From Blautia sp. (GTDB lineage Bacteria; Bacillota; Clostridia; Lachnospirales; Lachnospiraceae): a stretch of DNA of 64,000 nt. The position numbers and the translations under genes are program-made. Under the pieces are notes generated by a model. It did no database searches. It worked only from the letters and a program-made list of their open reading frames with translations, and was not told the DNA's origin. The stretch covers positions 1-64,000 of the forward strand of contig JAPFCU010000079.1 of the NCBI GenBank assembly GCA_026169535.1, in the 5' to 3' direction. Shown in pieces: positions 9,078 through 18,257 of the stretch (positions are counted from its first letter, which is position 1; every line of letters begins with the position of its first letter).

Positions 9078-10103
9078 ATGGAAGAAAAGAGCCTTTATCG
9101 TAATATAAAAACTCAAATATGCCGCATGATCTATAAGGACATTTATAAGGATGGAGAAAACATCCCACCGGAACGAAAACTTGCAGAGGATTTGGGAGTA
9201 AGTCGGGTTACTGTTCGTAAGGCGCTGAAACTTCTTGAAGAGGATCATATTATAGAACGTATTCAGGGCAGTGGGACAAGAGTGGCTCTGGAATATGGTG
9301 CAAGAACAGGAAATATGGATATCATTACTCTTGTAGCTCCGGCTCAGAATGCGTTCTTTTCACGTTTTGTTGATGCGTTTCAAACAACAGCGGAAGCAAT
9401 GGACTCTTTGGTGCTTTATAAACAAAAACCGTCAGGGATGTCTCTGGAGGAATGTCTGTTCAGAATTTATGAAAAAGATCTTCGCAACGTAGTGCTATGG
9501 CTTGAAGATATGGAGATCAGCTATGAAGCATTACGCAAACTGCGCGGACTGGGAATGAATATGGTTCTTTTTGATTCTGCAAGGAAAAATGATTATGCAG
9601 ACGCGGTATGTCTGGATAACAGAGACGCAGTAGATACGCTTATAATGAATCTCAGAAAAGCCGACTGTAATAAAATTGGTTTTATAGGCTGGGATGATGA
9701 AACTGTAGAAAGCGTAAAGATTCGGGAAGAAGAATTTCTGAAATTATGCCCGGGAGGAATTGTAGTACGAATTCCTCGAAAATATCACGATCACCTGGAT
9801 AGACTGGAAGACTCTGAAGTAAAAAAATATATGAGAACAATGAAAGACTGTGAAGGGATACTTTATGCAGTAGGAGAACTTGCAGTTCCATTTGAACGCA
9901 TAGCGGGTGAGCAAAATAATCGTCCGGTGGCTCTTATTGACGAAGCACCGGGTGTTACTGCGAAAGAGATATTTACAGTAGATCAGGATTTTATGGGTAT
10001 GTCGGAAAGAATTTTTGATTGTCTTAAACAGCAAAATCAAAAGGCTGGTGCGTGGAAGGCTGGCTTGTATCAGGTAAAAGGGATAAGGGTAAATCCTGTA
10101 TAA
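9078..10103 (+). CDS. GntR-family regulator with LacI-type ligand domain
   Basis: 341 residues. The N-terminal winged helix (about 5-72) contains the GntR pattern PPERKLAEDLGVSRVTVRKA, followed by GSGTRV. The remainder resembles a periplasmic-binding-protein fold, the AraR-like arrangement in which a sugar releases the repressor. The gene starts 11 bp after the GRE stop codon, so the two are cotranscribed. The palindrome at 5690-5714 is the best candidate operator. The effector is likely the transported sugar or its phosphate. Confidence 0.82.
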   Translation: MEEKSLYRNIKTQICRMIYKDIYKDGENIPPERKLAEDLGVSRVTVRKALKLLEEDHIIERIQGSGTRVALEYGARTGNMDIITLVAPAQNAFFSRFVDAFQTTAEAMDSLVLYKQKPSGMSLEECLFRIYEKDLRNVVLWLEDMEISYEALRKLRGLGMNMVLFDSARKNDYADAVCLDNRDAVDTLIMNLRKADCNKIGFIGWDDETVESVKIREEEFLKLCPGGIVVRIPRKYHDHLDRLEDSEVKKYMRTMKDCEGILYAVGELAVPFERIAGEQNNRPVALIDEAPGVTAKEIFTVDQDFMGMSERIFDCLKQQNQKAGAWKAGLYQVKGIRVNPV

Positions 10104-10111
10104 ATCAAAAG

Positions 10112-10133
10112 GCTGCTGTTTTTCTGCAGCAGC
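10112..10133 (+). other. hairpin between GntR and kinase genes
   Basis: GCTGCTG pairs with CAGCAGC around a short T-rich loop, 20 bp before the kinase start. No T run follows, so it is more likely an mRNA stability or processing element than a terminator. Confidence 0.4.
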
Positions 10134-10153
10134 ATAAAACGGAGGAAAATATC

Positions 10154-11539
10154 ATGCGGGCAATGGGAATTGACATAGGAACAACAACAATCAGTATAAT
10201 TCTTCTGGAAGGGAAGTCCGGAGAGCTTCTGGGCAGCAGGACCATACCACATCAGGCGTTTATTGAAGGAATGCATTCTTTTAATCGTGTTCAGAATCCG
10301 GAGAAACTTTATCGTCTGACAATGGAAGGTGCTTCAGAGCTTGCTGCAAAGTATGGAAAGCCAGACAGTATTGGATTTACCGGACAGATGCATGGTGTTC
10401 TTTATGTAAATAAAGAGGGAAAAGCAGTAACACCTCTTTATACATGGCAGGACGAAAGCGGTAATGAAAAAATGGATGGCGGCAGTACTTATGCAGAGGT
10501 CCTGAGAAAAAAGGTCGGGACTGCAGCCACTGGATACGGTATGACTACACATTTTTTTCTTTGCCATAATAATGAGATTCCGGAAGATGCTGCCTGGATG
10601 ACAACGATCAGTGACTATATTGCCATGAGATTCTGTAACAGAAGGAGGCCGATTCTGGCAGGAGATATGGCTGCCAGCTGGGGATGTTTCGATCTGGAAA
10701 ACAGGGAGTTTCTGAAAGAAAAGTTGGAAGCAGCAGGAGTAAGAACTGACTGCCTGCCGGAACTCTGTAAAGGCCATGAGATTATAGGAAAGTCAGTGGC
10801 AGGTGGACTTGAGGGGATACCGGTAATGGTATCTCTTGGAGATAATCAGGCAAGCTTTATAGGATCTGTACGGAATCTCAGGGACACTGTTCTGTTAAAT
10901 ATCGGAACAGGAAGTCAGGTGTCCTATGGAACAGGGACATTTTACGGAACAGAAGGATATATTGAACTTCGTCCATGTACAAAAGATTCTTATATCCTGG
11001 CGGGTTCCAGTCTTTGCGGCGGGCGTGCTTATGCTATGCTGGAACAGTTTTATCGTCAGATATCAGAAATGTCAGGAAAAAATCCTGCGGAGAATTCTCT
11101 GTATGAAATTATGGAAAAACAGGCCAGAGCCTATATGGAAAAAGCAGGACTTGACAGTGCATGGAAGATTCGAACTACTTTTTCTGGAACAAGAACAGAT
11201 CCGACAGAGAGAGGAAGCATTTCAAATATTGGCATAGAAAATTTTACACCTGGTTCCATGACTGTAGGAATGCTTTGGGGAATTCTGAAGGAACTTTATG
11301 GTATGTATCAGGAAATGTGTCGAATGACAGGAGATAAAGCAATTAATCTTGTCGGATCAGGAAATGGAATTCGCAGAAATAGCCTTATGCAGGAATTGGC
11401 GGAAAAAATGTTTGGGATGAAGCTGAGTATTCCAAAATGTCAGGAAGAAGCAGCTTTTGGAGCAGCGCTTCACTCTCTTGTTTCGGCAGGGCTGGCAGAA
11501 TCACTGCAGCAGGTGCAGAGCATCATTCAATATATATAA
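10154..11539 (+). CDS. FGGY-family carbohydrate kinase, sedoheptulokinase-like
   Basis: A 461-residue ATP-dependent sugar kinase. The N-terminal phosphate loop is GIDIGTTT (residues 4-11), then GFTGQMHGVLY and TWQDES near residues 75-105, which are hallmarks of the sedoheptulokinase (SHPK)/xylulokinase branch. The C-terminal ATP motif LLNIGTGSQVSY and the final GSGNGIRRN complete the FGGY pattern. The start at 10154 follows ACGGAGGAAA. An earlier in-frame start lacks such a site. It probably phosphorylates the ketose made by the isomerase at 15364. The exact sugar is not known. Confidence 0.82.
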   Translation: MRAMGIDIGTTTISIILLEGKSGELLGSRTIPHQAFIEGMHSFNRVQNPEKLYRLTMEGASELAAKYGKPDSIGFTGQMHGVLYVNKEGKAVTPLYTWQDESGNEKMDGGSTYAEVLRKKVGTAATGYGMTTHFFLCHNNEIPEDAAWMTTISDYIAMRFCNRRRPILAGDMAASWGCFDLENREFLKEKLEAAGVRTDCLPELCKGHEIIGKSVAGGLEGIPVMVSLGDNQASFIGSVRNLRDTVLLNIGTGSQVSYGTGTFYGTEGYIELRPCTKDSYILAGSSLCGGRAYAMLEQFYRQISEMSGKNPAENSLYEIMEKQARAYMEKAGLDSAWKIRTTFSGTRTDPTERGSISNIGIENFTPGSMTVGMLWGILKELYGMYQEMCRMTGDKAINLVGSGNGIRRNSLMQELAEKMFGMKLSIPKCQEEAAFGAALHSLVSAGLAESLQQVQSIIQYI

Positions 11540-11654
11540 GAAAAAACTTTAATTTCTGGGCTGCAGATCGGAAAGAAAAACAGGATATTATACATATTTT
11601 ACGGATTAAAATTGTGCAATACTAATAAAAAATGATTAAAGTCACAAGAATGTA

Positions 11655-11683
11655 TTGACGAAAAATACAATACATGCTACTAT
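11655..11683 (+). promoter_or_regulatory. sigma-A promoter of the sugar ABC transporter operon
   Basis: TTGACG and TACTAT with a 17-bp spacer, about 65 bp upstream of the ATPase gene. Confidence 0.7.
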
Positions 11684-11684
11684 T

Positions 11685-11705
11685 TTGGTAAATTAAATTT
11701 ACTAA
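11685..11705 (+). promoter_or_regulatory. operator-like palindrome at the transporter promoter
   Basis: TTGGTAAA - TTAAA - TTTACTAA is a near-perfect inverted repeat that begins 2 bp after the -10 element and covers the start of transcription. It sits exactly where a repressor would block transcription. A partial copy (TTTTACTAAAA) follows at about 11715. The ROK protein (4385) or the GntR protein (9078) could bind here. Confidence 0.5.
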
Positions 11706-11746
11706 TAAAAATGTTTTACTAAAAAGAGCAGTTTGGAGGATAGTTA

Positions 11747-13264
11747 ATGAATGAAGTGATAGTATCAATGACAGATATCTGTAAAAGCTTTCCAGGTGTT
11801 AAGGCACTTGATCATGTTAACTTTGAACTTCGTTCTGGAGAGGTAATGGCTCTGATTGGTGAAAACGGTGCCGGCAAATCGACTTTAATGAAAATCCTCA
11901 GTGGAGTTTACACTAAGTACAGTGGAACTGTTAAGATCAATGGAGATGTATGTGAGGATTTGAATCCTAAAAAGGCACAGCAGCTTGGAGTTGCAATCAT
12001 CCATCAGGAACTGAATATGTGTAAACATCTTTCGGTTGCAGAGAATATTTATCTTGGACGTGAATTGAGAGGAAAGTTCTGTATTGATAACAGAACAATG
12101 GAAGCAGAGGCACAGAAGATTCTGGATGAATTGGGAATTAACATTAAACCATGGGAGAGTGTAGGTAATCTTCCGGTTTCCAAACAGCAGATGGTAGAGA
12201 TTGCCAAGGCACTTTCAATCAATGCAAAAATAATGATTATGGATGAACCGACATCAGCGCTTACTTCTAAAGAAATAGATGAATTATTCCGAATTATTCG
12301 AAAATTAAAAAAAGAAGGACATGGCATTGTATACATATCCCACAGACTGGAAGAATTTCAGCATATTGTAGACAGAGTTACTATTATGCGAGATGGTCAG
12401 TACATTATGTCCGGCGATTTTAAAGAGCTTACTATGGACAAGATGATTTCCTATATGGTTGGACGCGAAATTAAAGAGAAATTTCCACGAGTTCAGTGTG
12501 AAAAGGGAAAAAAAATATTTGAGGTTCGCAACCTGAATGCGGGAAAAATGGTCCGTGATATTAATTTTTCTGTCTATGAAGGAGAAATCGTGGGTTTTGC
12601 AGGGCTGATGGGTGCTGGAAGAACCGAGACCACCAGAGCAATCTTTGGAGTGGATCCTAAGGAAAGCGGTGAGATTTATGTAGATGGCAAGGAGGTTAAA
12701 ATCAACTGTCCTCGGGACGCCATCCGAAATGGTGTTGTACTTGCTCCGGAAGACAGGAAGAAAGATGGTCTCTGCACGAAACTGAGCATACGTCATAATA
12801 TGGCACTGCCCAATCTTGATCTGATCGGAAAACATGGAATTGTAAATTCTGCAAAAGAAGAGAAGTTGTGTGAAAAGATTGTAAAAAATTTTCAGATTAA
12901 GACTCCTAATGTTGAGATTGATTCTGGTAATCTTTCCGGCGGAAATCAGCAGAAAGTAGTAGTTGGTAAATGGCTTGCCAGAAATTCCAGGGTTGTCATT
13001 TTTGATGAACCTACCAGAGGAATTGATGTTGGTGCCAAGGTTGAGATATATAATCTGATGAACCAGTTGAAAAAGCAGGGAATTGCCGTAATGTTTGTTT
13101 CGTCCGAAATGCCAGAGGTTATGGGACTGGCAGACAGGATCATTGTTATGTGTGACGGCAGGATAACCGGAGAACTTACTGCAGCAGAGGCTACTCAGGA
13201 CAGTATTTTGAAAATGGCGACAGCTTTTAAAAACAAAAATATTTCAGACAGTGAAGGGGAATAA
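11747..13264 (+). CDS. sugar ABC transporter ATP-binding protein (RbsA/MglA type, two ATPase domains)
   Basis: A 505-residue protein with two fused ABC domains. Domain 1 has Walker A GENGAGKS (about residue 38) and Walker B IMIMDEPTSAL. Domain 2 has a degenerate Walker A (GLMGAGRTE), a classical signature LSGGNQQK and Walker B VVIFDEPTRG. This is the carbohydrate uptake CUT2 layout. It powers import with the permease and binding protein encoded next, from which it is separated by one base. Confidence 0.95.
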   Translation: MNEVIVSMTDICKSFPGVKALDHVNFELRSGEVMALIGENGAGKSTLMKILSGVYTKYSGTVKINGDVCEDLNPKKAQQLGVAIIHQELNMCKHLSVAENIYLGRELRGKFCIDNRTMEAEAQKILDELGINIKPWESVGNLPVSKQQMVEIAKALSINAKIMIMDEPTSALTSKEIDELFRIIRKLKKEGHGIVYISHRLEEFQHIVDRVTIMRDGQYIMSGDFKELTMDKMISYMVGREIKEKFPRVQCEKGKKIFEVRNLNAGKMVRDINFSVYEGEIVGFAGLMGAGRTETTRAIFGVDPKESGEIYVDGKEVKINCPRDAIRNGVVLAPEDRKKDGLCTKLSIRHNMALPNLDLIGKHGIVNSAKEEKLCEKIVKNFQIKTPNVEIDSGNLSGGNQQKVVVGKWLARNSRVVIFDEPTRGIDVGAKVEIYNLMNQLKKQGIAVMFVSSEMPEVMGLADRIIVMCDGRITGELTAAEATQDSILKMATAFKNKNISDSEGE

Positions 13265-13265
13265 A

Positions 13266-14261
13266 ATGAACAGAAAAGAACAGACAGCATTAAAAAAATT
13301 CTTATCTATCCGGGGAATGGGAGCTGCTCTTACAGCTTTTGCAGGACTGATCATTATTTATATTGTATTCGGTATCATTAATCCTTCAGTGTTTTCCGGA
13401 CAAAACATTATAAATCTTCTTAGATCTATGTCCAAATATTTACTTGTTGGTGTTGCCCAGAGTTATGTTATGATCACTGGAAATGTGGATCTTTCTATTG
13501 GCTCTGTAGTTGCAGTCAGTGCAATGATCTCTGCAACATTGATGACAAAAGGTATGACGCCAGTACTGGCATGTCTGATCGCTCTGGTATGTTGTCTGGC
13601 GCTTGGCGTAATCAGCGGCGTACTGGTTGGAAAGTTTAAACTCCCTCCATTTATTGCAACACTTGGAACCATGTTTGTAGGACGAGGAATCTCCTATATG
13701 GTAAATGGGAACAGAAATACAGATGCTCTTGCAACAGGAATTGGTAAAGAGGCGGCTGACAGATTCTCCAATATTTTTTATTATGGGAAGACCTTTGGAG
13801 TATACAATACTTTCTGGCTTGCATTGATCGTATTCCTTATCTTTTTCTTTATTATGTCCAAGACATTTACAGGAAGACATATATATGCGGTAGGATCAAA
13901 TGTAGATGCAGCTCGTCTTTCCGGAGTAGATGTTGTAAAAACAACTATTAAGGTGTATGTGGTCAGTTCAGTTTGTTGCTGGATTGTAGGTCTGATTCTT
14001 TGTGCACAGGCTGGCATGGGAAACATGGAAGCAGGAAATATGTATGAAATGTATGGTGTCGCATCTGGTGTTATCGGTGGTGTTTCTCCTCTTGGAGGCG
14101 CTGGTATCCTTTTGGGGACATTTGCAGGTGCGGGATTATGGCAGACGCTGGAAAATGGACTGAATATGATTGGTGCACAGGTTGGCATGCAGCGAATTGT
14201 AATTGGCGTTATTGTTGTTGGTGCAGTTCTTCTTTCTGAACTGAGAGCACACAAAAAGTAA
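13266..14261 (+). CDS. sugar ABC transporter permease (RbsC type)
   Basis: A 331-residue permease with 8-10 predicted membrane spans. It carries the BPD_transp_2 family pattern GNVDLSIGSVVAVSAMI near residues 70-90, and GRHIYAVGSNVDAARLSGV near 200-220, the loop that contacts the ATPase. I chose the ATG at 13266 because it has its own GAAGGGGA site. The upstream in-frame reading overlaps the ATPase gene. Confidence 0.93.
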   Translation: MNRKEQTALKKFLSIRGMGAALTAFAGLIIIYIVFGIINPSVFSGQNIINLLRSMSKYLLVGVAQSYVMITGNVDLSIGSVVAVSAMISATLMTKGMTPVLACLIALVCCLALGVISGVLVGKFKLPPFIATLGTMFVGRGISYMVNGNRNTDALATGIGKEAADRFSNIFYYGKTFGVYNTFWLALIVFLIFFFIMSKTFTGRHIYAVGSNVDAARLSGVDVVKTTIKVYVVSSVCCWIVGLILCAQAGMGNMEAGNMYEMYGVASGVIGGVSPLGGAGILLGTFAGAGLWQTLENGLNMIGAQVGMQRIVIGVIVVGAVLLSELRAHKK

Positions 14262-14352
14262 GATTTCAGGTTGTAAAACAGGTATGTTACATCGTAGGGG
14301 TACGATATGTAATATAAAAAACTATATAATGTGAAAAAAGGAGGATTTTAAA

Positions 14353-15270
14353 ATGAAGAAAAAGGTGTTAGCAGTACTTTGCAGTATGGCCGTAGCAGCA
14401 GGATGCTTTACAGGTGCAACAAGTGTATTTGCAAAAGGGGAAAAAATTGCTCTGATCACAATGGACTCTATTGATCAGCATTGGGTAACCTTAAATGAAG
14501 GAGCACAGGAAGAAGCAAAAAAAGAAGAGGTCACTGTTGATTATATGGCTCCGAACACAAAAGATGATGCACAGCAGATTGAATGTGTAAACAATGCAAT
14601 TGCAGGCGGCTATCAGGCTATTATTGTAGCTGCAAATGGACCGGATGCTATTTCAGGGTCTTTGAAAGAGGCTGAAGCAGCAGGTATCAAGATTGTTTAT
14701 GTTGACTCTCCTGCAAATGTGGAAGCAGAAGCTACTTTTTCTACAGATAATAAGGCAGGCGGAGAAAAAGCCGGAGAAGAACTGAAAAAAGCACTGGAGG
14801 ATAAAGGCGTAACATCCGGTTCTATTGGCATTATTAATACCAATGCAGCATCTCAGTCTACGCTTGATCGTGAAGCAGGCTTCAGAAGTGTATTTGAGGA
14901 TACAGATTTTGAGGTTCTTGAAACACAGTACAGTGAAGGTGATGCAGCAAAATCTCAGTCTATTGCAGAAAACTACATCACTCAGGGTGTTGTTGGTATT
15001 TTTGGAACAAATGAAGGCTGTACAGTTGGTACAGGAAATGCAATCAAGGCATCTGGAAGTGACAGTGTTCTTGGAGTAGGATTTGATAAATCTGATACAA
15101 TCCTGAATCTGGTTAAGGACGGATATCTTGTGTGCACAATGGCACAGAATCCAGATGTAATGGGCGCAGAAGGCGTTAAAGCAGCAGTAAAAGCAATCAA
15201 TGGAGAAGATCTTGGAGGTGAAGTGACAGATACAGGTGTTTCTGTAATTAAAGCAGAAGATGTGAAGTGA
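14353..15270 (+). CDS. sugar ABC transporter substrate-binding protein (RbsB type)
   Basis: 305 residues. It begins with a signal peptide (MKKKVLAVLCSMAVAAGCF). VAAGC can act as a lipobox, so it is likely a membrane-anchored lipoprotein. The mature part is a type I periplasmic-binding fold with the ALITMDSIDQHW start and the DGYLVCTMAQNP motif of ribose/galactose-type proteins. It captures the sugar for the CUT2 importer. It is the last gene before a terminator. Confidence 0.9.
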   Translation: MKKKVLAVLCSMAVAAGCFTGATSVFAKGEKIALITMDSIDQHWVTLNEGAQEEAKKEEVTVDYMAPNTKDDAQQIECVNNAIAGGYQAIIVAANGPDAISGSLKEAEAAGIKIVYVDSPANVEAEATFSTDNKAGGEKAGEELKKALEDKGVTSGSIGIINTNAASQSTLDREAGFRSVFEDTDFEVLETQYSEGDAAKSQSIAENYITQGVVGIFGTNEGCTVGTGNAIKASGSDSVLGVGFDKSDTILNLVKDGYLVCTMAQNPDVMGAEGVKAAVKAINGEDLGGEVTDTGVSVIKAEDVK

Positions 15271-15283
15271 TAAATGATAACTG

Positions 15284-15331
15284 CCTCCGGGGACTATCGA
15301 GCTGAATCGATATTCTTCGGAGGTGTTTTTT
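15284..15331 (+). terminator. terminator after the binding-protein gene
   Basis: CCTCCG pairs with CGGAGG, with an inner ATCGA/TCGAT stem, followed by a T6 run. An isomerase and an epimerase follow, so this may be a partial terminator setting a lower level for them. Confidence 0.8.
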
Positions 15332-15363
15332 CTTAAATAATAGAGAGGCAGAGGGCAGATGCA

Positions 15364-16611
15364 ATGGAAAAAAAATATCAGATAGATACAGAGGAAAACA
15401 AAATATTTATGAAAGAGATCCGGGAAAATCTCCTGCATTTTGGGCACCAGTTTCCGGCACCGGATGGAACATGCTATTATCTTGGGGATGACGGTACTCC
15501 ATGGAAATCATATAACAGAGAAACTTATGCAACAAGCAGAATGACACATGTATATACTATTGGAAAATATTTGGGCTGCAAAGACAGTGACAGATTAATC
15601 GATTCAGCTGTAAATGGTCTTTTAGGCGCTGCACGAGATAAGGAAAATGGTGGATGGTATTCTGCGCTGACAGAAGATGGAGGACATTCAGAAAATAAGC
15701 TTTGCTATGCACATGCATTTGTGATTCTTGCAGGATCAGGGGCGGTTCTTGCAGGTCATCCGAGAGGAAAAGAACTGTTGGATATGGCTTTGGAAACCTA
15801 TGATCGTTATTTTTGGAATGAAGAAGAAGGATTATCCTGTGACACATGGAATACAGAATTTACAGTCAAAGACCCATACAGAGGGCTTAATGCAAATATG
15901 CATACAGTTGAAGCTTTTTTGGCTGCAGCAGATGTAACAGGTAATGAAACATATCGTATGAGATGTGGAAGGATTATAAATCACGTTATAGGCTGGGCGG
16001 AGAGTAATGAATGGAGAATTCCGGAACACTATACAAGTGATTGGGAGCCGGATCTGGAATGTAACAAAGATCACCCGGATGATCAGTTTAAACCATATGG
16101 AGCAACTCCGGGTCACGGACTGGAATGGGCTCGTTTGATTGTACAATGGGCACTTTCTTCTTTCAAATATGAGAAAGACAGAGCAGTCCCGTATATAACA
16201 GCAGCTGAAAATCTTTTTAACAGAGCTATTGAAGATGGATGGGATGCAGATGGTGCTGCAGGTATTGTTTATACTACAGGATGGGATGGAAAGCCTATCG
16301 TTCATGACAGAATGCATTGGGTTCTTGCAGAGGCTGTCAATACAGCAGCAGTTCTTTTCCGTGTTACGGGGAAACAGAAATATGCAGATGAGTACTCAGC
16401 GTTTGTTGAGTATCTGGACAGGAAAGTTTTGGATCACAAAAACGGCTCCTGGTTCCATCAGATGGATCGGAATAATGTTCCAAACGGAACGGTATGGCCA
16501 GGAAAACCGGATCTCTATCATGCGATTCAGGCTACGCTGATTCCGTATTATACCCCGGAGCTTTCCATTGCAGTGGCTGTTAAAGAAGGAAAAATACATG
16601 GAAAAATGTAA
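15364..16611 (+). CDS. AGE-family sugar isomerase, YihS-like
   Basis: A 415-residue (alpha/alpha)6-barrel protein of the N-acylglucosamine 2-epimerase superfamily. Characteristic segments are SRMTHVYTIG (about residue 58), GGWYSAL (about 98), GLNANMHTVEAF (about 178), the PGHGLEWARL catalytic His segment (about 242-251) and a late VWPGKPDLYH. These match the YihS branch, which interconverts aldoses and ketoses (mannose/fructose/glucose or sulfoquinovose/sulfofructose). In this locus it likely converts the imported aldose to the ketose used by the kinase. I cannot tell whether the sugar is sulfonated. Confidence 0.8.
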   Translation: MEKKYQIDTEENKIFMKEIRENLLHFGHQFPAPDGTCYYLGDDGTPWKSYNRETYATSRMTHVYTIGKYLGCKDSDRLIDSAVNGLLGAARDKENGGWYSALTEDGGHSENKLCYAHAFVILAGSGAVLAGHPRGKELLDMALETYDRYFWNEEEGLSCDTWNTEFTVKDPYRGLNANMHTVEAFLAAADVTGNETYRMRCGRIINHVIGWAESNEWRIPEHYTSDWEPDLECNKDHPDDQFKPYGATPGHGLEWARLIVQWALSSFKYEKDRAVPYITAAENLFNRAIEDGWDADGAAGIVYTTGWDGKPIVHDRMHWVLAEAVNTAAVLFRVTGKQKYADEYSAFVEYLDRKVLDHKNGSWFHQMDRNNVPNGTVWPGKPDLYHAIQATLIPYYTPELSIAVAVKEGKIHGKM

Positions 16612-16639
16612 TTTTGTAATATAAAAAAGAGGATGAAAT

Positions 16640-17518
16640 ATGAATTATAAAATTTCAAATTCCATACTGACAGTAAAAATATCATCCAGAGGGGGAGAAC
16701 TCCGGTCCATGTGTGATTCAGATGGTCAGGAATATATCTGGCAGGGAGATAAAGAAATCTGGGAAGACAGAGCACCGAACCTTTTTCCTTATATAGGAAG
16801 GATGACTGAAAAAAGTTATCAGTTTCAGGGAAAAAGATATCATATGGATATTCATGGATTTCTTCCAACCTCAGAGATGGAGCTTGTGTCAAAGACGAAA
16901 GAAAGTCTGACATTGAAACTGGATGCATCAGAAGAAACACTGATACAGTATCCTTTTCTTTTCAGTCTGGAAATAACCTGGACTCTTGTTGGGGAAAGGC
17001 TGGAGATTGCTTATCAGGTGAAAAATAAAGATGAAAAGACGATGTATTTTGGAATAGGCGGACACCCAGGATTCATAGTACCAGTAGATCAGGGCGCAGA
17101 ATTTGAAGATTACCGTATTGATTTTGGTGTAAATGCGTCACCAAAAAGGGTGAAAATGTCGGAAGACTGCTTTGTTTTGGAAGGAGATGAATTTCTGGAA
17201 TTAACAGAAAAGCGATATCTTAATTTAAGACATGATTTGTTTGACCATGATGCGATTATTCTGAAAAAAGTACCGAGGGAAGTAAAGCTGAACAGCGAAA
17301 AAGGAGATAGGGAAATCGTGATCAGTTTTCCAGATATGGATTATTTGGGAATCTGGCACAGACCATTAAAAACTCCGAATTATGTATGTATAGAACCATG
17401 GAGTTCTCTTCCTTCCAGAAAAGATATTATAGAAGATATTGCACAGCAGCCTGGTTTGATAGCGCTGGAAAGCGGGGGAGTTTATCGAAACAGCTGGAGC
17501 ATACTGATTAGACAGTAA
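16640..17518 (+). CDS. aldose 1-epimerase-like protein (LacX type)
   Basis: A 292-residue beta-sandwich mutarotase-like protein. Visible landmarks are the APNLFPYIGR loop (about 50), the HGFLP His (about 74), GIGGHPGF with the second catalytic His (about 140) and CIEPWSS with the catalytic Glu (about 255). It interconverts alpha and beta anomers of the sugar before isomerisation. It is the last gene of the sugar locus. Confidence 0.85.
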   Translation: MNYKISNSILTVKISSRGGELRSMCDSDGQEYIWQGDKEIWEDRAPNLFPYIGRMTEKSYQFQGKRYHMDIHGFLPTSEMELVSKTKESLTLKLDASEETLIQYPFLFSLEITWTLVGERLEIAYQVKNKDEKTMYFGIGGHPGFIVPVDQGAEFEDYRIDFGVNASPKRVKMSEDCFVLEGDEFLELTEKRYLNLRHDLFDHDAIILKKVPREVKLNSEKGDREIVISFPDMDYLGIWHRPLKTPNYVCIEPWSSLPSRKDIIEDIAQQPGLIALESGGVYRNSWSILIRQ

Positions 17519-17545
17519 AAAATAAAACAAAAAATGATTCTGCTA

Positions 17546-17574
17546 TTGACAATTGTTCCTTTTGCATGTATAAT
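17546..17574 (+). promoter_or_regulatory. promoter of tRNA-Trp
   Basis: A consensus promoter, TTGACA - 17 bp - TATAAT, starting 46 bp upstream of the tRNA. Confidence 0.88.
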
Positions 17575-17591
17575 TCATAAAGTAATCGCAA

Positions 17592-17662
17592 AGGGGATTG
17601 GTCAAATGGTATGATAGGGGTCTCCAAAACCTTTGGTGGGAGTTCGATTCTCTCATCCCCTG
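17592..17662 (+). tRNA. tRNA-Trp (CCA anticodon)
   Basis: A 71-nt cloverleaf. The acceptor AGGGGAT pairs with ATCCCCT and the discriminator base is G, as expected for tRNA-Trp. The anticodon loop is CTCCAAA and the T arm contains TTCGATT. The 3' CCA is not encoded (GCT follows). Confidence 0.95.
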
Positions 17663-17670
17663 CTATATAA

Positions 17671-17707
17671 AAACCAGAAGTATCTTAAAAGGTATTTCTG
17701 GTTTTTT
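17671..17707 (+). terminator. terminator after tRNA-Trp
   Basis: AACCAGAA..TATC pairs with GGTA.TTCTGGTT around an AAAA-type loop and is followed by T6. Confidence 0.88.
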
Positions 17708-17792
17708 GTTATTAAAAAAAGATTTAGATATACTTTTATCATGAGAGGGAGTACAATGAAGCCAACATCGGATTCGAGAAAGGAGGGCTACC

Positions 17793-18107
17793 ATGTTTTA
17801 CATTATTTTTGATTTATTAATGTCAGTAGTTATGCTTTTATCTGGAATATGGTTTTACAGATCAGATGGAAAAGCGGCAAAATTCTTATCTGGTTATAAT
17901 ATGAAACCAGAAGATGAGCGAAAAAAACATGATGAAAAAAGTATGTGCCAGGCTTATGGAAAAAGAATATTATTAATGGCGCTGCCGTTTGCTGTTGGAA
18001 TAATCATAGATATTCAATATCCAGGAACAGGCTGCCTGTTGGCCTGGGTGATATGGTTTGTTATGTTTATTTTATTACTTATGGAGAGACATAAAAGAGA
18101 ACGTTAA
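17793..18107 (+). CDS. DUF3784-like small membrane protein
   Basis: 104 residues. The first membrane helix covers residues 3-22. A cytoplasmic loop follows with KAAKFLSGYNMKPEDERKKHD, the conserved FxxGYN pattern of DUF3784, then two helices at about 52-70 and 77-95. The function of the family is unknown. It is a single gene with its own AAGGAGGG site, flanked by terminators. Confidence 0.75.
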   Translation: MFYIIFDLLMSVVMLLSGIWFYRSDGKAAKFLSGYNMKPEDERKKHDEKSMCQAYGKRILLMALPFAVGIIIDIQYPGTGCLLAWVIWFVMFILLLMERHKRER

Positions 18108-18136
18108 AAATTGAAAAGTTTTTCATTGGAAAACAG

Positions 18137-18179
18137 GCAGGATATGCTTCCTCTAAATTAGGAAGGTATCCTGCTTTTT
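18137..18179 (+). terminator. terminator after the DUF3784 gene
   Basis: GCAGGATA pairs with TATCCTGC, with an inner CTTCCT/AGGAAG stem and an AAATT-type loop, followed by T5. Confidence 0.88.
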
Positions 18180-18257
18180 ATATACAAAAAGAACAGTTCC
18201 TTATAGTTGATTTTACAAAAAAAAAGATTTATAATTTTCTGGAATAAGGAGAATTTT

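Noticed and set aside
14653-15447. Long minus-strand open frame opposite the sugar-binding protein gene
   Set aside because: Shadow of a clear coding gene, with biased composition and no homology-like motifs.
15364-16611. Firm call as sulfoquinovose isomerase
   Set aside because: The protein resembles YihS, but the branch also contains mannose/glucose isomerases, and no sulfosugar-specific genes (sulfolyase aldolase or transaldolase) are in the window.
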